Below are positions 47,267 through 57,496 of a stretch of 64,000 bases of DNA, piece after piece. The notes under the pieces are model-generated. The model made no database searches. It saw nothing but the letters and a program-made list of their open reading frames with translations, and was not told the DNA's origin. Within the stretch, counting starts at the first letter, position 1; every line of letters starts with the position of its first letter. The stretch covers positions 1 to 64,000 of the forward strand of contig JAIOIH010000021.1 of the NCBI GenBank assembly GCA_019912395.1, written 5' to 3'. This DNA is from Flavobacteriales bacterium (GTDB taxonomy: Bacteria > Bacteroidota > Bacteroidia > Flavobacteriales_F > PHOS-HE28). A program made the translations under genes and the position numbers.

Positions 47267-48205
47267 ATGGACCTCATGCGACATCTCCTTCTCCTCCTGA
47301 TCGCTGGATCGTCCCTGCAGGCCGTGCGTGCGCAGCAACTGCCGCAGCTCAGCCAGTACAACAGCAACGATTACCTGTACGACCCGGCGGTGGCCGGAAG
47401 TCGCCCCTGGTTCGAGATCCGGAGCACCCACCGCAACCAATGGGTGGGCATCCAGGATGCACCGCGCACCTTCATGCTCAGCGCCACCACGCCCTTGGGG
47501 ACCAACATGGGCCTGGGCGGATACATCTTCACGGACAACGTGGGGCCTTCGCGGCGCACGGGCATGCAGCTCAGCTACGCCTACCACCTGCGCATCACCG
47601 AGGGTATCAAGCTGGGCCTGGGCCTTTCGTTCGGCATGCTCCAGTTCCTGATCGATGGATCCAAGATCGAGTTCCACGATCCCGATGAACCCCTGATGGA
47701 TGCTCAGCTCCGCGGATCGCTGATGCCCGATGCCACCTTCGGCCTCTATCTCTATCACGAGAAATGGTGGTTCGGCGCCACCGCTCCGCAACTGCTCCAC
47801 AACAGGGTCATCTTTTTCGATGATCAGGACCAGAGCTTCAGCACCTTGGCCGCGCATTATTATGCGTTGGGCGGCTACCGCTTCGCCATTGGTGAAGACC
47901 TGAAGCTGGAACCCTCCTTCCTGCTGAAGTATGTGGACCCGGTCCCACCGAAGGTCGACCTCACCGCCACCGTGCGTTACCGCGATATGGTCTGGTTGGG
48001 TGCCACCTACCGCACCGAGGATGCACTCAGCTTCATGGTGGGTTACTGGATGAAGAAAACATTCCAGTTCGGCTACAGCTACGACCTTACCACCACCAAT
48101 TTGCGCAATTACACTTCCGGCACCCATGAGGTGATGTTGGGTGTGACCTTTGGGAAGGAGCCCCCGCCGCCACCGGCCCCACCGACTTTGGAGCCCACAC
48201 CTTGA
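47267..48205 (+). CDS. PorP/SprF-family outer-membrane protein (copy 2)
   Basis: 312 aa. Signal peptide (LLLLIAGSSLQAVRAQQ), the family opening LSQYNSNDYLYDPAVAGS, and barrel strands (STHRNQWVGIQD, LSYAYHLRI, GATYRTEDAL, FGYSYDLTTTNL, HEVMLGV). It starts 3 nt after the stop of the 3122-aa adhesin. The short C-terminal PPPPPAPP tail is unusual for the family and may be periplasmic or a linker. It is the dedicated barrel partner candidate for the adhesin just upstream. Confidence 0.9.
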   Translation: MDLMRHLLLLLIAGSSLQAVRAQQLPQLSQYNSNDYLYDPAVAGSRPWFEIRSTHRNQWVGIQDAPRTFMLSATTPLGTNMGLGGYIFTDNVGPSRRTGMQLSYAYHLRITEGIKLGLGLSFGMLQFLIDGSKIEFHDPDEPLMDAQLRGSLMPDATFGLYLYHEKWWFGATAPQLLHNRVIFFDDQDQSFSTLAAHYYALGGYRFAIGEDLKLEPSFLLKYVDPVPPKVDLTATVRYRDMVWLGATYRTEDALSFMVGYWMKKTFQFGYSYDLTTTNLRNYTSGTHEVMLGVTFGKEPPPPPAPPTLEPTP

Positions 48206-48322
48206 GTTCTGGAGGTAGGTGTTGATCAGTGTTTATCCAAGTTCCGTCGGGCTGAACCGTTCATTGGTCGGAGGTGTTGCGGGGCACCGTCGAGCCGCGG
48301 GGTTCCACGGGAGCTATTTTTC

Positions 48323-48330
48323 TATCTTGC
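48323..48330 (+). promoter_or_regulatory. putative -7 box before the second large adhesin
   Basis: TATCTTGC, 41 nt before the ATG at 48372, in the 166-nt gap that is the only real gap in the cargo/PorP cluster. A TAnnTTnG-like box here would give this adhesin its own transcript start. No -33 element is clear. Confidence 0.35.
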
Positions 48331-48371
48331 GGCACGAGCAAACACGCGGTAGAACGGGTTTCGGTCAGCAG

Positions 48372-51300
48372 ATGAATGTGAACAGGACCTTGTCCACCCT
48401 ATGGCCTGTGCTGTTGATCTTGGTGCTGATATCACCTCGCAGCGTATTTGGAGGTACGGTTGTGCCTGATGGTAACAGCACCCTGGTCGCCCTTGGGGCC
48501 GGGAACGATAGCACGGCTTCACTCTGTAGCAGTGGCAACCCCGTTCAGTTGATCGATTATTTGGGCGGATCGCCCGATCCGGGAGGGACATGGAGCGGCC
48601 CCGCTGCCCACCCCGGCACCTTCGATCCGGCCACGGATGCACCGGGCGTGTTCACCTACACCGTTGCCGGTCCGCCGGTTTCCAGCGCAACGGTTACCGT
48701 AACAGTGGTCGCTGCGTCCAACGCGGGAAGCAACAATAGCTACACGGCGTGCAGCAGTGACGCGTCGTTCAGCATGCGTTCGAAATTGGGCGGCACCCCC
48801 CAGCCGGGCGGCACTTGGTCACCTGGCGGCAGTGATACGTTCACCCCGGGAACCAGCTTACCGGGCATCTACACCTATACCGTGCCGGGCACCGCGCCAT
48901 GCCCCAATGCAACGGCCACACTGACGGTCTCGGTGAACCCCGCCGTTTCCGCAGGGGGGAACGGTACTTTCAACACGTGCAGCAACGGCCCCGCCGTGGA
49001 TCTCTTCACCAGGTTGACAGGCTCTCCGAACACCGGGGGCGCATGGACCTTGGGAGGGGTTGCGGTCAGCAACATGTTCACGCCGGGCACCTCGTTGCCG
49101 GGTACCTATGTGTACACCGTGAACGGGACCCCGCCTTGCGCGAACGCAACGGCGAACGTGGTGGTGACCGTGGAGACCGCACCGGAAGCCGGGAACAGTG
49201 CGAGCATTACGGTCTGCAGCAACGATGCGTCCTTCAGCCTGCGCTCCAAGCTGGGCGGTTCACCCGATGTCGGCGGTACATGGACCCCTGGCGGAAGCGA
49301 TACGTTCGTCCCCGGCACATCGCCTCCCGGGATCTACACCTACGTGGTGGCCGGTACCGCCCCCTGTGCCAATGATACCGCCAAGGTGACCATTGTCGTG
49401 CGGGATGCACCGGATGCCGGCACCAACCGTTCGGTATCGGTATGCAGTGATGGCGCTACCTTCAACCTGCGTGATTCCTTGGGCGGAACTCCGGATGTCG
49501 GTGGTACATGGACAGGCCCGGGTGGCCCGCATTCCGGGCAGTTCCAGCCGAACATGGATCCATCAGGGGAATACACCTACACCGTTGCAGGCCAAGCACC
49601 TTGCAGTCCGGCCACGGCGAAGGTGACGGTTGCGGTGAAGGCGGCACCCAATGCGGGCACCAACGCCAATGTGTTGAAGTGTTCCAACGACCCCTCTTTC
49701 ACATTGATCTCCCAATTGGGGGGGACTCCAGCCAGCGGAGGCACTTGGCGCGGCCCGGACAACCAGGTCTTCCCATCAGGCAATTTTGTGCCGGGGACCA
49801 CGCCTCCGGGTGCATACACCTACACGGTCACGGGTGAGTCGCCCTGCATGCCGGCCACCGCCACGGTGAACGTCTCGGTGACCACGGCACCAAAGGCCGG
49901 TAGCAATGGAACGCATACGGTATGCAGCAGCGGCGGCTCCTTCGCCCTGTTCACGCATTTGGGCGGCAGCCCGGATGTGGGCGGTACGTGGACCGGTCCC
50001 GGTGGCCCCGTGCCTTCCGGGAATTTTGTGCCGGGCACCAGCCCTGCGGGCGTCTACACCTATCGCGTTACGGGCACGGGACCTTGCTCGGATGCCACCG
50101 CGACGGTGACCGTTACCGTGGTGCCTGCGGCCAATGCCGGTAGCAATGGCTCCGTGACCCTTTGCAGCACCAGTTCCAATACGAACCTGTTCTCCTACTT
50201 GGGCGGCTCTCCCGATACCGGCGGAACATGGACCAAGCCTGCACCCGGAGGGGGAACATTGGCCGGAGGGATCTACCAACCGTCCAACCCGGCCCACCCG
50301 GCCGGTGCCTATACCTATACGGTTACCGGTATTTCGCCTTGCCCGAACGTTTCCGCGATCGTGCAGGTGGTGGAGAACCAAGCCCCCAATGCCGGAACCA
50401 ATGGCACCACCGTGCAGTGCAGCACCAATCCGCCCTTCAACATGGCTACCCTGCTCGGTGGTGGGCCGGATGCGGGGGGCACCTGGCTGAATGCCGCGAA
50501 TGCCACGGTTCCTGCGCAATTCACACCCGGCACCACCACGCCCGGTGTGTATCGCTATGTGGTTCCGGGGCTCGCTCCCTGCGCAAATGACACGGCACAG
50601 GTGACGGTGAACGTGAACACGGCACCCGTGGCCGGTAGCAATGGTGCCATCGTGGTGTGCAGTGATGATGCCCCCGTGGACCTCTTCGCCCAGCTCGGCG
50701 GAAGTCCGGATGCAGGAGGTACGTGGAAGGATCCGAACAACGGGAACAATAACGGCTCATATGTACCTGGCCCCGGTGCAGTGCAAGGTGGATATACCTA
50801 TACGGTGGCGGGTGCGAGCCCATGCGCAAATGCCACAGCCGTGGTCACTGTAACGCAGCACCGCAGGCCGGTGGCCGGTACCAGTGCCACCTTGCCCCTG
50901 TGCAGTACCGCCGATCCGGTGAACCTGTTCAATAGCTTGGGCGGTACGCCCGATGCCGGTGGCACCTGGACCGGCCCGGGGGGGACACCGAGCAATGGGG
51001 TCTTCATCGCTTCCACGGCAGGAAGCTTCGAGTACAAATACAAGGTCACCGGCACAGCGCCCTGCGCTCCCGATAGCGCTACGGTGACGGTGAACGTGAC
51101 CCAAGCACCCAACGCCGGCGACAACGGGACATTGACGATCTGCTCCGGCCAAGCGACCGTGGACCTGTTCGATGCGTTGGTAGGTACCCCGGACCTGAAC
51201 GGCGTTTGGAGCGAGATCACCGTGACGGGCCGGCTCAGCAACCAGTTCTTCAATCCCGGAACACCCACGCAGCTTCCCGCCGGGGACTATGATTTCCGCT

Positions 51301-54300
51301 ATATCGTTCCGGCGAGCGGGCTTTGCGTGGCGGACACTGCTTTGGTACGGATCACCATTGTGGCCTTGCTGGATGCGGGGAACAACGGCACGAAGACCGT
51401 GTGCAGCACGGAGACCAACGTAAACCTGTTCACCGGCCTTGGAGGAACGCCGCAATCTGGAGGCACCTGGATCGACCTGAACGCGACGGGGCAGGTCACG
51501 GGACAATTCTTCAATGCCAACGGTGCCGGCGCTGGATCGTACCAGTTCAGGTACAGGCTCACCGGCATCATGGGTTGTGCATCGGACTCCGCCACAGTGA
51601 CCGTGAACGTGACCGCTGGGCCGAATGCTGGCGGGAACGGCCCGGCAGTGGTCTGTAGCGACGGGAGCCCAGTGAGCCTGTTCCCCTTCCTGACCGGAAA
51701 CCCGCAAACGGGCGGTACGTGGCGCAAGCCCCCTCCGGGCAGCCAAGTATTCAGTGGGACATACGTTCCGAGCACGTTCGATCCAGGCGATTATTCCTAT
51801 ACCGTGAGCGGTACCGGGCCATGCAGCGCGGCCGTAGCGGTGGTGACGGTGAGCGAAACCCAGGGTCCGAACCCGGGACAGTCCGACTTGATCACCAAGT
51901 GCGCCAGTGATCCGCAATTCGATATGGTCGCTGCGTTGGGCGGAACCCCGGATCCGGGGGGTACATGGACCGGACCGAGCGGACCTCATTCCTCCAACAC
52001 CTTCGTTCCGGGACAGGATGCCAGCGGGGTCTACACGTACACCGTTGCAGGAGCCTACCCTTGTCAAGATAAGTTCAGCACGCTTACAGTGATCGTAAAT
52101 CCCGTGCCACAGGCAGGTGGTGCCACCACCAGGTCCGTATGTGACAATAGCGCGGCCTTTTTCCTCATCAACGAACTTCCCGGAGCGGAAACCGGTGGTT
52201 CATGGTTTGATCCGAGCATGGACCCCTTCCCGTCCGGCACCTATACCCCGGGTACCAACGATCCGGGGACCTATACCTACCGCGTAACGGGCCTAGTACC
52301 GTGCGGGGTTGCTGAAGGCACGGTAACCGTTTTCGAGACCGTTTCGCCCCAGGCCGGGCGGGACACATCCGTGGCCTTCTGCCAAAACGGGGCATCGGTT
52401 GATCTGGTAGACCTCCTGGGTGGGCCGCACGACCTCAGCGGAACATGGACCGGACCGGCCCCTTCCCAAGCCTATTTCAGCGGAACCTTCCTGCCGGGTA
52501 CCAGTTTGCCCGGTATCTACACCTATCATGTGAACGGTATTCCGCCATGCCCTGCGGATAGCAGCACCGTGACAGTGGCCGTGCTGCCACCCCCGAATGC
52601 AGGTCAAAGCAGGATCATCAACATCTGTTCATCGGCCGGTCTCTTTGCCATGGACGATAGCCTGGGCGGTAGCCACGACCTGAACGGTTCGTGGATGCGC
52701 CTGCCCTCAGGCCCGGCGAGCAATGGCATTTTCGACCCTGCCGCGGCGGGACCCGGTACCCATAGTTACAGGTATACGGTGCAACCCGCGGGCAATTCAC
52801 CCTGCGCGCCGGCGCAAGCCACGCTCACCATCAATGTGACGGCGGCACCCAATGCCGGTGGGGATGGCAACTTGCCGCTTTGCAGCACCAGTGGGATCAC
52901 GGCGATGTTCCCCTATCTGACCGGCACTCCACAAACCGGTGGCACATGGAGCTTCAATGCTGCTGGCCACGGAAGCAGTTTCAACCCCTTTTCGGACCTG
53001 CCCGGGCCGTACGCCTATACGGTGCAGGGCAGCGGGGGCTGTGCGAACGACACCGCCATTGTGACGGTGACCCTGAACCAAGCGCCCAATGCGGGCTGCA
53101 ACGGTGTGTTGACCATCTGCGACGATACCTTGGCGGCCATCGTGCTGCGCAGCGTACTGAATTGTTCCCCCGCAACGGGAGGTACGTGGACGGATGCCGA
53201 TGGCAACCCGGCGAACGAGATCTACCTGCCGGGTGATCATGGAGTAGGCGTCCACACCTTTACGTATACGGTGGCAGGAATTCCTCCTTGTGATACGGCC
53301 ACTGCACAGGTCACCATTATCCAGAATGGCAAGGCCGTGGCGGGCAACGATGCCAACATCACTTCCTGTACGGATGGTGCCAATGTGAACATGTTCATGC
53401 TCTTGGGACCGGCTGCCGATCCAACGGGCAATTGGATCAATGCATCTGGTGGCGTATTCGTGCCGGGTGATCATCCTGCCGGTACCTACAACTATCAATA
53501 TATCGTTACGGGTAATGCACCATGCAGGAACGATACCGCGAACGTGAACATCACATTGAACCGCAAGCCGGAGGCCGGCATCAGCACGGCACCACAGATC
53601 TGTACAAATTCCCCGCAATTTCCTCTGCTGGACTCATTGGGGGGTACGCCTGACAACAATGGAAGCTGGACTTACCAACCCGCCGTAGGTCCTGTCGAAC
53701 CGCATGGCCCCATCTTTAATCCGACCACCGATCCAGCCGGTGCCTATGTGTACACCGTGAGCGGAATAGCACCGTGCACGAATAGCACGGCCACGGTACA
53801 GATCACCTTGGTGCCCGAACCGCATGCCGGTTCCTTTGGTTCCATGAGCGTCTGTGTAAGCGAATGTTCCGTGGTCCTCTTTAACGGGCTGCAGGGAACC
53901 CCCCAAGGTGGAGGGACTTGGACGGATATCAATTCATCGGGCCAGTTGAGCAATGGGGTCTTCAACGCCTGCGGTGTTTCGCCGGGTGTGTACCGCTTCC
54001 GGTATACGGTCGCTGGAGTGGGTCCCTGTGCGAACGACACGGCCACGGTTGCAGTGACCGTGGTCCCGGAACTGGATGCCGGCAATGATGCATCGGTCAC
54101 CCTTTGCACCAGCGACTTCGTTCCCCTGCTGCAATACCTGGGCGGATCCCCACAGCCGGGAGGCACGTGGACCGGGGTGGAAAGCCAGGCCGGGTTGATC
54201 AATGGCGCATTGAATGCCGGGTTGGCCGGGGTTGGTCTCCATCACTACAGGTACGTGTTGAGCGGCTCCTCCAGCTGCGCACCGGACACGGCGATCCTTG

Positions 54301-56576
54301 CCGTGACCATCCAGAACGGGCCACGGGCCGGTAATGGCGTGCCTCATGGCCTGTGTTCCAATGCGACCTCCTTTGACCTGTTCTCACAACTAAGCCCTCC
54401 CTATGATCTCAACGGTACGTGGTACTATCCGGGTAGCGGTGGGGCCATGCCCAGTTCCACCCTGAACGCGGGCGTGGATCCCCCGGGAACGTACGTGTAT
54501 ATCGTACCGGCCATCGGCAACTGCCCGGCGGATTCAGCCTTCGTGGCCATCACCATCGATCAGGCGGTGAGCGCCGGTACCAACGGCACCTTGAGCTTCT
54601 GCTCCAATGGGGCTTCCGCACTGCTGAGCACCGGACTTGGAGGCAACCCCGATCCCAACGGTTCCTGGACCTTCGGCTCCCCGCCCCAAGGGCACGGTCC
54701 GAGCTACAACCCCATTACGGATACGCCGGGCAATTACATATACACCGTTCCGGGCCAGGGTCAATGCCCGAGCGCCACGGCAACAGTGCTCGTGAGCGAA
54801 ACACTGGCACCGTTCGCCGGAGGTGACAACAGCTACACGTTCTGCTCCAGCGATGGCTCGTTCAATATGTTCGATAAGCTGTCCCAGAATCCGCAGAGCG
54901 GGGGTACATGGAGAAGGGACGGCACGCCGCCCACCAGCCATGGCACCATCTACGACCCGGCCGTGGACAGCAGTGGCGTGTTCCTGTACATCCGGGCCGG
55001 CACGGGTCCCTGCGCCAATGATACCGCGCGCTTGACGGTGGTTGAAGTGCGCGCTCCACGAGCGGGTACCAATGCCACATTGAACGTTTGCCCCACGGAT
55101 ACCCTGGTGAACTTGTTCGCGGCCTTGGGGCCTGACGCGGACAGTGCGGGTATCTGGACGGACGCGGGCAACACGGAACTGCCCGACAGCATCTTCGATG
55201 CTACCCAAGTGACCATTGGCACTTATGTGTTCACGTACACCGTCACCGGGACGCCGCCGTGCGTGGACGCCACGGCGACCGTAACAGTGAACGTGGGGGC
55301 GGGTTTGAACGCCGGCATCGGAGGCAACGACACCATCTGTGGGGCGCTCACGGCCTACGACCTGTTCCAGTCCTTGGGCGGAGCGCCCGACCCCGGAGGG
55401 ATTTGGAGCGAGCAGACCGGCGTGGGTGCCATATCCGGGAACTTCCTGAACGCAACCGCGCTGCCACCGGGATCCTCCTATCCCATCGTGTATACATTGG
55501 ACGACCCCTTCTGCGGCCAGGTGCAGAGCGTGGTCCTCATGTACATCGCCCCCTTCCCGGACCCGGGACCCGATACCACGATCACCGTGTGTGCCACAAG
55601 CGTGGCCTTCATCATGGACCCGTTGCTGTTGCACGCGGACCCGGGGGGCACTTGGACGGCACCCGATGGCAACCCCACGGACAACGTCTTCGACCCTGCG
55701 ACGGACCCTGCCGGAACCTATCGCTATCACTTGGGCGGCAGTGCATACTGCGCGGATACGGTGGCCCGGGTCACGATCGTGGTGAATGCGCCCGCCAATG
55801 CCGGCACTGCCGGCAACGAACAAGTGTGCAACGACGGGCCTGTACCGCTCTTCCCCTTGTTGAACGGCGGCCCACAGGCCGGTGGCACCTGGACGGACCT
55901 CGATGGTAGCGGGGCCTTGACGGCGGGAACCGTGGACGCGGCACAGCTCATGGCCGGAGCATACCGGTTCCGCTATCGCGTGGAGGTTGCCGGTTGTCCA
56001 TCGGACAGTTCCGAAGTGACCTTGTCCGTGGTGGACGGCGTGACCGTGACCGATCTCCAACGCATTTGCAATGAGCAGGACCGCACCTACACGGTCCGCT
56101 TTACACTTACCGGCGGGACCCCTTCGAGCTATGCGGTAACCGGTGGTCCGGGGGTGCTTTCCGGCACAGCACCCTACATCTTCACCAGTGCGCCGATCTT
56201 CACCAGCCAGCCGTTCTCCTTCCAGGCGGACGATGCCAACCATTGCACGCCCCGGACAGTGGAAGGGACCACGCCCTGCGTGTTCGAGGATGAAGTCTTC
56301 GTTCCGGAATCCTTTAGCCCCAACGGCGACGGCATCAATGACAACTTCGAGGTACCCGGGATCGAAGGCTACCCGGCCAACCACATCGTGATATTCAATC
56401 GTTGGGGTGGAAAGGTCTACGAAGCGGACGGCTATGACAATGTTCGCACCGTATGGGACGGCAGTTCACCAAAGGCGCTCGTACCCGGCGATGCCTCCAC
56501 CGGCACCTACTACTACGTGCTGGACCTGGGCAATGGCGCCGAACCGCTCAAAGGCTTCATCTACCTGAACCGATGA
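48372..56576 (+). CDS. 2734-aa repeat adhesin with type-B C-terminal domain
   Basis: Signal peptide (NRTLSTLWPVLLILVLISPRS), then about 31 modules from residue 52 to about 2560, each near 80 residues: a CS-N/D-D-x-F-x-L-x2-LGG-x-PDxGGTW start, a PGT-x2-PG-x-YTYTV middle and a PC-x-TATVTV end. This is a second family of repeats, different from SprB. A 70-residue linker with NEQDRTYTVRFTLTGGTPSS precedes the type-B domain from residue 2644 (VPESFSPNGDGINDNFEV). The upstream frame from 48219 is rejected because the signal peptide starts at 48372. Its stop overlaps the next PorP start (ATGA). Likely a T9SS-exported surface adhesin. Confidence 0.92.
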   Translation: MNVNRTLSTLWPVLLILVLISPRSVFGGTVVPDGNSTLVALGAGNDSTASLCSSGNPVQLIDYLGGSPDPGGTWSGPAAHPGTFDPATDAPGVFTYTVAGPPVSSATVTVTVVAASNAGSNNSYTACSSDASFSMRSKLGGTPQPGGTWSPGGSDTFTPGTSLPGIYTYTVPGTAPCPNATATLTVSVNPAVSAGGNGTFNTCSNGPAVDLFTRLTGSPNTGGAWTLGGVAVSNMFTPGTSLPGTYVYTVNGTPPCANATANVVVTVETAPEAGNSASITVCSNDASFSLRSKLGGSPDVGGTWTPGGSDTFVPGTSPPGIYTYVVAGTAPCANDTAKVTIVVRDAPDAGTNRSVSVCSDGATFNLRDSLGGTPDVGGTWTGPGGPHSGQFQPNMDPSGEYTYTVAGQAPCSPATAKVTVAVKAAPNAGTNANVLKCSNDPSFTLISQLGGTPASGGTWRGPDNQVFPSGNFVPGTTPPGAYTYTVTGESPCMPATATVNVSVTTAPKAGSNGTHTVCSSGGSFALFTHLGGSPDVGGTWTGPGGPVPSGNFVPGTSPAGVYTYRVTGTGPCSDATATVTVTVVPAANAGSNGSVTLCSTSSNTNLFSYLGGSPDTGGTWTKPAPGGGTLAGGIYQPSNPAHPAGAYTYTVTGISPCPNVSAIVQVVENQAPNAGTNGTTVQCSTNPPFNMATLLGGGPDAGGTWLNAANATVPAQFTPGTTTPGVYRYVVPGLAPCANDTAQVTVNVNTAPVAGSNGAIVVCSDDAPVDLFAQLGGSPDAGGTWKDPNNGNNNGSYVPGPGAVQGGYTYTVAGASPCANATAVVTVTQHRRPVAGTSATLPLCSTADPVNLFNSLGGTPDAGGTWTGPGGTPSNGVFIASTAGSFEYKYKVTGTAPCAPDSATVTVNVTQAPNAGDNGTLTICSGQATVDLFDALVGTPDLNGVWSEITVTGRLSNQFFNPGTPTQLPAGDYDFRYIVPASGLCVADTALVRITIVALLDAGNNGTKTVCSTETNVNLFTGLGGTPQSGGTWIDLNATGQVTGQFFNANGAGAGSYQFRYRLTGIMGCASDSATVTVNVTAGPNAGGNGPAVVCSDGSPVSLFPFLTGNPQTGGTWRKPPPGSQVFSGTYVPSTFDPGDYSYTVSGTGPCSAAVAVVTVSETQGPNPGQSDLITKCASDPQFDMVAALGGTPDPGGTWTGPSGPHSSNTFVPGQDASGVYTYTVAGAYPCQDKFSTLTVIVNPVPQAGGATTRSVCDNSAAFFLINELPGAETGGSWFDPSMDPFPSGTYTPGTNDPGTYTYRVTGLVPCGVAEGTVTVFETVSPQAGRDTSVAFCQNGASVDLVDLLGGPHDLSGTWTGPAPSQAYFSGTFLPGTSLPGIYTYHVNGIPPCPADSSTVTVAVLPPPNAGQSRIINICSSAGLFAMDDSLGGSHDLNGSWMRLPSGPASNGIFDPAAAGPGTHSYRYTVQPAGNSPCAPAQATLTINVTAAPNAGGDGNLPLCSTSGITAMFPYLTGTPQTGGTWSFNAAGHGSSFNPFSDLPGPYAYTVQGSGGCANDTAIVTVTLNQAPNAGCNGVLTICDDTLAAIVLRSVLNCSPATGGTWTDADGNPANEIYLPGDHGVGVHTFTYTVAGIPPCDTATAQVTIIQNGKAVAGNDANITSCTDGANVNMFMLLGPAADPTGNWINASGGVFVPGDHPAGTYNYQYIVTGNAPCRNDTANVNITLNRKPEAGISTAPQICTNSPQFPLLDSLGGTPDNNGSWTYQPAVGPVEPHGPIFNPTTDPAGAYVYTVSGIAPCTNSTATVQITLVPEPHAGSFGSMSVCVSECSVVLFNGLQGTPQGGGTWTDINSSGQLSNGVFNACGVSPGVYRFRYTVAGVGPCANDTATVAVTVVPELDAGNDASVTLCTSDFVPLLQYLGGSPQPGGTWTGVESQAGLINGALNAGLAGVGLHHYRYVLSGSSSCAPDTAILAVTIQNGPRAGNGVPHGLCSNATSFDLFSQLSPPYDLNGTWYYPGSGGAMPSSTLNAGVDPPGTYVYIVPAIGNCPADSAFVAITIDQAVSAGTNGTLSFCSNGASALLSTGLGGNPDPNGSWTFGSPPQGHGPSYNPITDTPGNYIYTVPGQGQCPSATATVLVSETLAPFAGGDNSYTFCSSDGSFNMFDKLSQNPQSGGTWRRDGTPPTSHGTIYDPAVDSSGVFLYIRAGTGPCANDTARLTVVEVRAPRAGTNATLNVCPTDTLVNLFAALGPDADSAGIWTDAGNTELPDSIFDATQVTIGTYVFTYTVTGTPPCVDATATVTVNVGAGLNAGIGGNDTICGALTAYDLFQSLGGAPDPGGIWSEQTGVGAISGNFLNATALPPGSSYPIVYTLDDPFCGQVQSVVLMYIAPFPDPGPDTTITVCATSVAFIMDPLLLHADPGGTWTAPDGNPTDNVFDPATDPAGTYRYHLGGSAYCADTVARVTIVVNAPANAGTAGNEQVCNDGPVPLFPLLNGGPQAGGTWTDLDGSGALTAGTVDAAQLMAGAYRFRYRVEVAGCPSDSSEVTLSVVDGVTVTDLQRICNEQDRTYTVRFTLTGGTPSSYAVTGGPGVLSGTAPYIFTSAPIFTSQPFSFQADDANHCTPRTVEGTTPCVFEDEVFVPESFSPNGDGINDNFEVPGIEGYPANHIVIFNRWGGKVYEADGYDNVRTVWDGSSPKALVPGDASTGTYYYVLDLGNGAEPLKGFIYLNR
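48525..56060 (+). repeat. about 31 coding modules of the GGTW/YTYTV type
   Basis: Counted from the translated C-S-x-D and LGG-x-P-x-GGTW blocks. Most units are 225-260 nt. Identity is clear at the protein level but the DNA is diversified, so recent amplification is unlikely. Confidence 0.8.
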
Positions 56577-57496
56577 GGCACAACGCACATCTTTTGGCGG
56601 TCACTGCACTGACCCTGTTCTTGGCAGCGCCCGGGGCACGGGCCCAGCAAGATCCCATGTACAGCCAGTACATGTTCAACACCTTGGCCTTCAACCCGGC
56701 CTATGCAGGCAGTGCCGATGTGTTCAGCGCCATGGCGCTCAGCAGGCACCAGTGGCTGGGCTTCGATGGCGCTCCGTCCACCCAAACGCTCTCGCTGAAC
56801 TCACCGCTTCCGGGCGATAAATTGGCCCTCGGCGGCAACTTGATCCATGATGTGGCCGGGCCGGCCAAGCAGAACAGCGTCTTCCTCGATGTGGCGTACA
56901 GGATCCGCACCGGCACCGGTACGCGGCTCGCCTTCGGCCTGAGCGGTGGCGTGAATTTTTTCCAGGCGGACCTGGCCTCCCTGAGCACCGTGGAGGTGGA
57001 CCCGAGCAATGCGAGCATCAGCGGGAAGGCCCTGCCGAACTTCGGATTTGGGCTGTACTGGCATGCCCCCCGCTATTATGTGGGCATCAGCGCGCCGAAG
57101 CTGTTGGAGAACAAGATCGGCGACGATGGCTTGGTGGTGACCAATCAGGAGTTCCGCCACTATTTCCTCATGGGCGGCTATGTAATGGACATCAACCGGG
57201 ACTTGAAGTTCAAGCCCTCGATCATGCTCCGTGCCGTCGAGGGGGCACCGCTCTCGTTGGACGTGAACGCGAATTTCCTGCTTCGCGAACGGGTGTGGTT
57301 CGGGGCGATGTACCGGTATGGCAATGCCTTCGGGGTAATGGCACAGTACCAAGTGAACGAGCAGCTGAAGGTGGGCTATGCGTTCGATATGACCACCACG
57401 AAGTTGGGAGCCTATAATGCAGGTACGCATGAGATCATGTTGGGCTACGATTTCAAATTCACCAAGGGGCGCACCATTTCCCCGAGGTATTTCTGA
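56573..57496 (+). CDS. PorP/SprF-family outer-membrane protein (copy 3)
   Basis: 307 aa. Signal peptide (LLAVTALTLFLAAPGARAQQ), the family opening DPMYSQYMFNTLAFNPAYAGS, and barrel strands (LSRHQWLGFDG, VAYRIRTG, YFLMGGYVM, VGYAFDMTTTKL, HEIMLGYDF). Of the three copies, this one looks closest to canonical PorP/SprF. It overlaps the 2734-aa adhesin by 4 nt and the PorE-like gene by 1 nt (TGATG), so the three are co-translated. The product is the probable outer-membrane partner of both. Confidence 0.93.
   Translation: MRHNAHLLAVTALTLFLAAPGARAQQDPMYSQYMFNTLAFNPAYAGSADVFSAMALSRHQWLGFDGAPSTQTLSLNSPLPGDKLALGGNLIHDVAGPAKQNSVFLDVAYRIRTGTGTRLAFGLSGGVNFFQADLASLSTVEVDPSNASISGKALPNFGFGLYWHAPRYYVGISAPKLLENKIGDDGLVVTNQEFRHYFLMGGYVMDINRDLKFKPSIMLRAVEGAPLSLDVNANFLLRERVWFGAMYRYGNAFGVMAQYQVNEQLKVGYAFDMTTTKLGAYNAGTHEIMLGYDFKFTKGRTISPRYF

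Noticed and set aside
44435-48127. A 1230-codon open frame on the minus strand opposite the SprB-like adhesin
   Set aside because: The plus strand has a complete, signal-peptide-bearing adhesin and PorP gene here. The opposite frame is a product of GC-rich repeated codons and its translation has no recognisable fold.
38729-56060. Regularly spaced repeats that might suggest a CRISPR array
   Set aside because: The units are 225-260 nt, diverged, in frame and encode protein modules. There are no short identical repeats or unique spacers.
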